Source: Gordonia aichiensis NBRC 108223 (lineage in GTDB: Bacteria > Actinomycetota > Actinomycetes > Mycobacteriales > Mycobacteriaceae). Taken from it: a stretch of 64,000 nucleotides of DNA. Every line of letters starts with the position of its first letter. Position 1 is the first letter of the stretch. This document shows positions 60,494-64,000 of this stretch, one piece after another. The translations under genes and the position numbers were made by a program. The notes beneath the pieces were generated by a model. It was given only the letters and a program-made list of their open reading frames with translations. It searched no databases and was not told the DNA's origin. The stretch is from positions 30,329-94,328 of the forward strand of contig NZ_BANR01000008.1 in NCBI RefSeq assembly GCF_000332975.1, written 5' to 3'.

Positions 60494-61231
60494 TCAGCCT
60501 CGTGCGGTTGGCAGTAACCGTTTCTGGATGGCCTCGGCGGCGGCGAGGAGATCGGCCGCCCATCGTGCGCCGGGTCGTCGACCCATGCGGTCGATGGGTC
60601 CTGAGACCGAGATCGCCGCGACCACATCGCCGTTGGCGTCGCGGACCGGGGCGGAGACGCTCGCGACGCCTGCGGCGCGTTCGCCGGCGCTCTGGGCCCA
60701 GCCGCGACGTCGAATCTCATACAGTGCCCTGTCACTGAAGACGCTGTCATGCAGAAGCGCCCGTTGTGTCGACGGTTCGGCCCATGCGAGCAGGACCTTT
60801 GCGGCCGAGCCCGCACTCATCGGGAAACGGGTGCCGACCGGTACCGTGTCACGTAACCCGGTGGGCGGTTCCATGGCAGCGATGCACACCCGCTCGGAGC
60901 CCTCCCGACGGTAGACCTGAACCGACTCTCCGGTGATCTCGCGCAGTCGGGGGAGGACCATGAGCGCGGCCTCTTGGATGGGATCATGAGCGCTGGACGC
61001 CAATTCGCTCAACGCGGGACCCGGATACCACCGTCCCGCCGCGTTGCGGGCGAGGAGGCGATGCGTTTCCAGCCCGACGGCCAGACGGTGCGCTGTCGCG
61101 CGTGGCAGGTTGGTGCGCTCGCAGAGCTCCGTCAGATTGGCCGGAGCCTCGGCGATGGCCCGCAACACGATCACGGACTTGTCGAGGACACCGATTCCGC
61201 TCTGCGGATCCGGTGCGCTATCCTTTCCCAT
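60494..61231 (-). CDS. ltbR: IclR-family regulator of leucine biosynthesis (LtbR-like)
   Basis: A 245-residue IclR protein. The N-terminal winged HTH is [43 protein letters not shown]. The GAF-like effector domain follows ([60 protein letters not shown]). It is divergent from leuC-leuD, the same arrangement as LtbR of Corynebacterium glutamicum, which represses leuB, leuCD and trp genes; the name rests on that context. TAGTAT ends 6 nt before the ATG (61238-61243, minus strand), so it is leaderless. A small CATC-GTGA-GATG dyad at 61252-61263 could be an operator. Confidence 0.85.
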   Translation of the reverse strand: MGKDSAPDPQSGIGVLDKSVIVLRAIAEAPANLTELCERTNLPRATAHRLAVGLETHRLLARNAAGRWYPGPALSELASSAHDPIQEAALMVLPRLREITGESVQVYRREGSERVCIAAMEPPTGLRDTVPVGTRFPMSAGSAAKVLLAWAEPSTQRALLHDSVFSDRALYEIRRRGWAQSAGERAAGVASVSAPVRDANGDVVAAISVSGPIDRMGRRPGARWAADLLAAAEAIQKRLLPTARG

Positions 61232-61345
61232 AGGACGATACTAGCGGTCCACATCGTGAGATGCACGCGCGATCCGACGCAGCCCGTCGGGACGCGCGGC
61301 ACCCCACGCGAAACCACAAGTGCTACAGCCAGAATGAGTGCAGTG

Positions 61346-62773
61346 ATGACGAACAGCGCAAGCAAGCCCCGTACTCTCGCCGAGAAGGTGTGGGACGATC
61401 ACGTCGTCGTGCGCGGAGACGCGAACGGCGGAAACGACCCCGATCTGATCTTCATCGATCTCCATCTCGTCCACGAGGTCACCAGCCCGCAGGCCTTCGA
61501 AGGGCTTCGGCTCGCGGGTCGGCCCGTGCATCGGCCCGATCTGACGATCGCCACCGAGGATCACAATGTGCCGACCGTCGATACCACAGCGCCCATTGCT
61601 GATCCGGTGTCACGGACTCAGGTCGACACACTGCGCAGCAACTGCAAAGAGTTCGGAATCCGCCTGCACCCCATGGGCGACAGGGAGCAGGGGATCGTCC
61701 ATGTCGTCGGACCGCAACTCGGCCTGACCCAGCCCGGTATGACGGTCGTGTGCGGTGACAGTCATACCTCGACACATGGTGCCTTCGGGGCGCTCGCGAT
61801 GGGTATCGGCACCTCGGAGGTCGAGCACGTGCTGGCGACGCAGACGCTGTCGTTGCGGCCATTCCGGACGATGGCCATCACGGTCGACGGCGAACTGCCG
61901 CCCGGTGTCACGAGTAAGGATCTGATCCTCGCCGTGATCGCCGAGATCGGAACCGGTGGCGGGCAGGGTTATGTGCTCGAGTACCGCGGTAGCGCCATCG
62001 AGAAACTCTCGATGGAAGCGCGGATGACGATCTGCAACATGTCGATCGAGGCGGGTGCCCGCGCGGGCATGATCGCCCCCGACGAGACCACCTTCGACTT
62101 CCTCAAGGGCCGTCCCAATGCTCCGACGGGCGCGGATTGGGATGCGGCAGTCGAGTACTGGACGTCGCTGCGCACTGACGCGGACGCGTACTTCGACGCC
62201 GAGGTCCACATCGACGCGGCGTCGTTGAGTCCGTTCGTCACCTGGGGCACGAATCCGGGTCAGGGCGCGCCGTTGTCGGCGTCGGTGCCCGATCCGGCCG
62301 ACTTCGGCGACGAGAACGCGGCCGGAGCGGCGTCGAAAGCCCTTGAATACATGGACCTCACCCCGGGAACCCCGCTGCGCGACATCAGCGTCGACACCGT
62401 GTTCGTGGGGTCGTGCACCAATGGCCGGATCGAGGACCTGCGTGCTGTCGCCGAGATCCTCGACGGCCGCAGGGTCGCCGAAGGCGTTCGGATGCTTGTG
62501 GTCCCCGGCTCGATGCGGGTGCGTGCACAGGCCGACGACGAGGGGCTCGGCGAGATCTTCACCGCTGCCGGCGCGGAGTGGCGGCAGGCGGGTTGCTCGA
62601 TGTGTCTTGGGATGAATCCCGATCAGCTCGCGCCCGGTGAGCGTTGCGCGTCGACCTCCAACCGCAACTTCGAAGGGCGGCAAGGCAAGGGCGGCCGTAC
62701 CCATCTCGTGTCACCGGCCGTCGCCGCGGCCACCGCGGTGCGCGGCACCCTGTCGTCGCCCGCGGATCTCTGA
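61346..62773 (+). CDS. leuC: 3-isopropylmalate dehydratase large subunit
   Basis: A 475-residue aconitase-family protein. The 4Fe-4S cysteines are in VGSCTNGR and [10 protein letters not shown]. The conserved start is [14 protein letters not shown], with ATEDHNVPT and [30 protein letters not shown] following. With LeuD it isomerises 2- to 3-isopropylmalate. ATG 61346 and ATG 61334 are both possible, and neither has a strong Shine-Dalgarno. It is divergent from the IclR regulator. leuD follows after 70 nt. Confidence 0.95.
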   Translation: MTNSASKPRTLAEKVWDDHVVVRGDANGGNDPDLIFIDLHLVHEVTSPQAFEGLRLAGRPVHRPDLTIATEDHNVPTVDTTAPIADPVSRTQVDTLRSNCKEFGIRLHPMGDREQGIVHVVGPQLGLTQPGMTVVCGDSHTSTHGAFGALAMGIGTSEVEHVLATQTLSLRPFRTMAITVDGELPPGVTSKDLILAVIAEIGTGGGQGYVLEYRGSAIEKLSMEARMTICNMSIEAGARAGMIAPDETTFDFLKGRPNAPTGADWDAAVEYWTSLRTDADAYFDAEVHIDAASLSPFVTWGTNPGQGAPLSASVPDPADFGDENAAGAASKALEYMDLTPGTPLRDISVDTVFVGSCTNGRIEDLRAVAEILDGRRVAEGVRMLVVPGSMRVRAQADDEGLGEIFTAAGAEWRQAGCSMCLGMNPDQLAPGERCASTSNRNFEGRQGKGGRTHLVSPAVAAATAVRGTLSSPADL

Positions 62774-62843
62774 ACGGCGCGCAACGCGCAGCCAGACCAC
62801 CGCATCACCGAAGTCATACCCCAGATCGCAAGAGGCACACATC

Positions 62844-63437
62844 ATGGAACCGTTCATCACTCACACAGGAATCGGCGTCCCGCTGCGGCGCAGCAATGTC
62901 GACACCGACCAGATCATCCCGGCCGTCTACCTGAAGCGTGTGACCCGCACGGGTTTTGAAGACGGATTGTTTGCCGGATGGCGGACCGATCCCGATTTCA
63001 TTCTCAACGCTGAACCCTGGAAGCGTGGCTCGGTTCTGGTCGCGGGACCCGACTTCGGTACCGGGTCGTCACGCGAGCACGCGGTCTGGGCGCTGTCGGA
63101 CTTCGGCTTTCGGGTCGTCATCTCCTCCCGGTTCGCAGACATATTCCGCGGCAACGCAGGGAAGGCCGGTCTCGTCGCAGCACAGGTCGAGCAATCCGAC
63201 GTCGAACTGCTCTGGAAGCGACTCGAGGAGCAGCCCGGCCTCGAACTGACCGTGAGCCTCGAGGACAGGACCGTCACCGCGGGAGACCTCGTGGTGCCGT
63301 TGACAATTGATGACTACACACGCTGGCGTCTGATGGAGGGGCTCGACGACATCGGATTGACATTACGGCAGGTAGAGGCGATTTCTGAGTACGAGCGGCG
63401 CCGCCCGTCGTGGAAGCCGACCACACTGCCGCAGTGA
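62844..63437 (+). CDS. leuD: 3-isopropylmalate dehydratase small subunit
   Basis: A 197-residue swivel-domain subunit. It opens with [30 protein letters not shown] and has the substrate loop [17 protein letters not shown]. It completes the LeuCD enzyme. AAGAGGC lies 9 nt before the ATG. leuC-leuD is an operon under the divergent IclR regulator, and hupB is transcribed separately 176 nt later. Confidence 0.95.
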   Translation: MEPFITHTGIGVPLRRSNVDTDQIIPAVYLKRVTRTGFEDGLFAGWRTDPDFILNAEPWKRGSVLVAGPDFGTGSSREHAVWALSDFGFRVVISSRFADIFRGNAGKAGLVAAQVEQSDVELLWKRLEEQPGLELTVSLEDRTVTAGDLVVPLTIDDYTRWRLMEGLDDIGLTLRQVEAISEYERRRPSWKPTTLPQ

Positions 63438-63489
63438 TTCAAGGCGCTACTTAACCCTTTCCGCGATACCTCGACGGAAGTGCCCTCGA

Positions 63490-63516
63490 GCGTGACGAAT
63501 TGGTGACACGTCACGC
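63490..63516. promoter_or_regulatory. Inverted repeat upstream of hupB
   Basis: GCGTGACG (63490-63497) and CGTCACGC (63509-63516) form a perfect 8-bp dyad with an 11-nt spacer. It lies about 40 nt before a TACCGT -10 candidate for hupB (63556-63561). It could be a regulator site or the hairpin ending leuCD transcription. Confidence 0.45.
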
Positions 63517-63613
63517 TAATTGGCGTGGAAGATGGAAGTTTTCGACGTCGACGTTTACCGTGTGGTGGTAGCTGGCCTGCAAAGAGGGCCAGATCGGCTT
63601 GCGGAGGTATCCA

Positions 63614-64000
63614 ATGAACAAGGCAGAGCTCATCGATGAGCTGACAGCAAAGCTCGACACGGATCGGAAGACGGCGACCCAGGCGGTCGAGCAGTTGGTC
63701 GACTCGATCGTGCGCGCGGTCAACAAGGGCGAGAGCGTCACGATCACCGGGTTCGGTGTCTTCGAGAAGCGTCGTCGCGCACCGCGCGTCGCACGCAACC
63801 CCCGGACCGGCGAGACCGTCAAGGTTCGCGCGACATCGGTGCCCGCGTTCCGTCCCGGTGCACAGTTCAAAGCCGTTGTCTCCGGCAAGCAGAAGCTTGC
63901 CGCCTCGGGTCCGGCCGTGAAGCGCGGCAGTGGTGCGACGTCGACCACGGCGGCGAAGAAGACGACCGCTGCCAAGAAGTCGACTCCGGCGAAGAAGACC
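63614..64000 (+). CDS. hupB: HU-type nucleoid protein HupB, C-terminal tail outside the window
   Basis: The first 129 codons are present. Residues 1-90 are a typical HU domain ([54 protein letters not shown]). The sequence then turns into the Lys/Ala-rich repeats [10 protein letters not shown] of the mycobacterial-type long HU (HupB, MDP1), which bind DNA nonspecifically and are modified on lysines. The frame is open at the window edge. GGAGG precedes the ATG. The leuD-hupB order matches Rv2987c-Rv2986c. Confidence 0.95.
   Translation, partial: MNKAELIDELTAKLDTDRKTATQAVEQLVDSIVRAVNKGESVTITGFGVFEKRRRAPRVARNPRTGETVKVRATSVPAFRPGAQFKAVVSGKQKLAASGPAVKRGSGATSTTAAKKTTAAKKSTPAKKT

Overview
The window is high-GC actinobacterial chromosome. 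Gene content and order follow the Mycobacterium tuberculosis stretch from about Rv3035 to Rv2986c, read in the opposite direction. From memory of that genome, the shared order is: beta-propeller lipoprotein, acetyltransferase, Rv3032/Rv3031/Rv3030, etfB-etfA, GNAT/PlsC pair, cysteine desulfurase, mnmA, Rv3015c-like gene, ligA, ACT protein, gatC-gatA, pfkA, gatB, lppZ, DoxX, Cfp6-like PH protein, ilvB-ilvN-ilvC, serA-leuB, Rv2994-like MFS, Rv2993c-like FAH, gltX, two tRNAs, Rv2991-like, IclR, leuC-leuD and hupB. Together with the polymethylglucose-type polysaccharide genes this points to the order Mycobacteriales. Gordonia, Williamsia or a relative is my best guess; the genus is inference.

Layout. 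1-5.5 kb: a beta-propeller lipoprotein cut by the window edge, a hexapeptide acyltransferase, and a minus-strand operon of methyltransferase, GH57 enzyme and GT4 glycosyltransferase. 5.7-9.6 kb: electron transfer flavoprotein etfB-etfA, a strong terminator, then a GNAT/PlsC acyltransferase pair. 9.7-17.1 kb: accessory block with a GXWXG protein, a DHA2 exporter, a giant SARP/LAL regulator and an FAD oxidase. 17.2-24.6 kb: cysteine desulfurase, MnmA, a MetE-like protein, an MFS symporter, a YjbR protein and NAD-dependent DNA ligase. 24.5-28.7 kb: a divergent LysR/SDR-NTF2 pair, a macrodomain protein, an ACT protein and a monooxygenase-like membrane protein. 28.8-37.5 kb: gatC-gatA, a secreted phospholipase A2-like protein with a membrane alpha/beta hydrolase, a two-component system, pfkA and gatB. 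37.5-41.4 kb: a probable secreted TNT-type NAD glycohydrolase toxin with an overlapping Imm63-type immunity gene, then LppZ-like and DoxX proteins. 41.5-53.6 kb: branched-chain amino acid and serine biosynthesis (ilvD; ilvBNC behind a leader-peptide attenuator; serA-leuB), with mgtE, a PH-domain protein and a secreted serine protease between them. 53.8-58.1 kb: a YtrA-type GntR with a DUF1648 membrane protein, an MFS transporter, and an FAH/hydrolase pair. 58.2-64 kb: gltX, tRNA-Gln, tRNA-Glu, an FMN/F420-type oxidase, an IclR regulator divergent from leuC-leuD, and the start of hupB.

The genes interlock at several points. IlvD, IlvBN and IlvC make valine and isoleucine precursors, and LeuCD and LeuB carry the branch to leucine. 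GltX, tRNA-Gln, tRNA-Glu and GatCAB are the parts of the indirect Gln-tRNA route. The cysteine desulfurase feeds sulfur to MnmA, whose start overlaps its stop.

A recurrent feature is a TAnnnT-type -10 element 6-8 nt before the start codon with no Shine-Dalgarno sequence. It is seen before about fifteen genes and suggests extensive leaderless transcription. The least ordinary finding is the TNT/Imm63 pair between gatB and lppZ.
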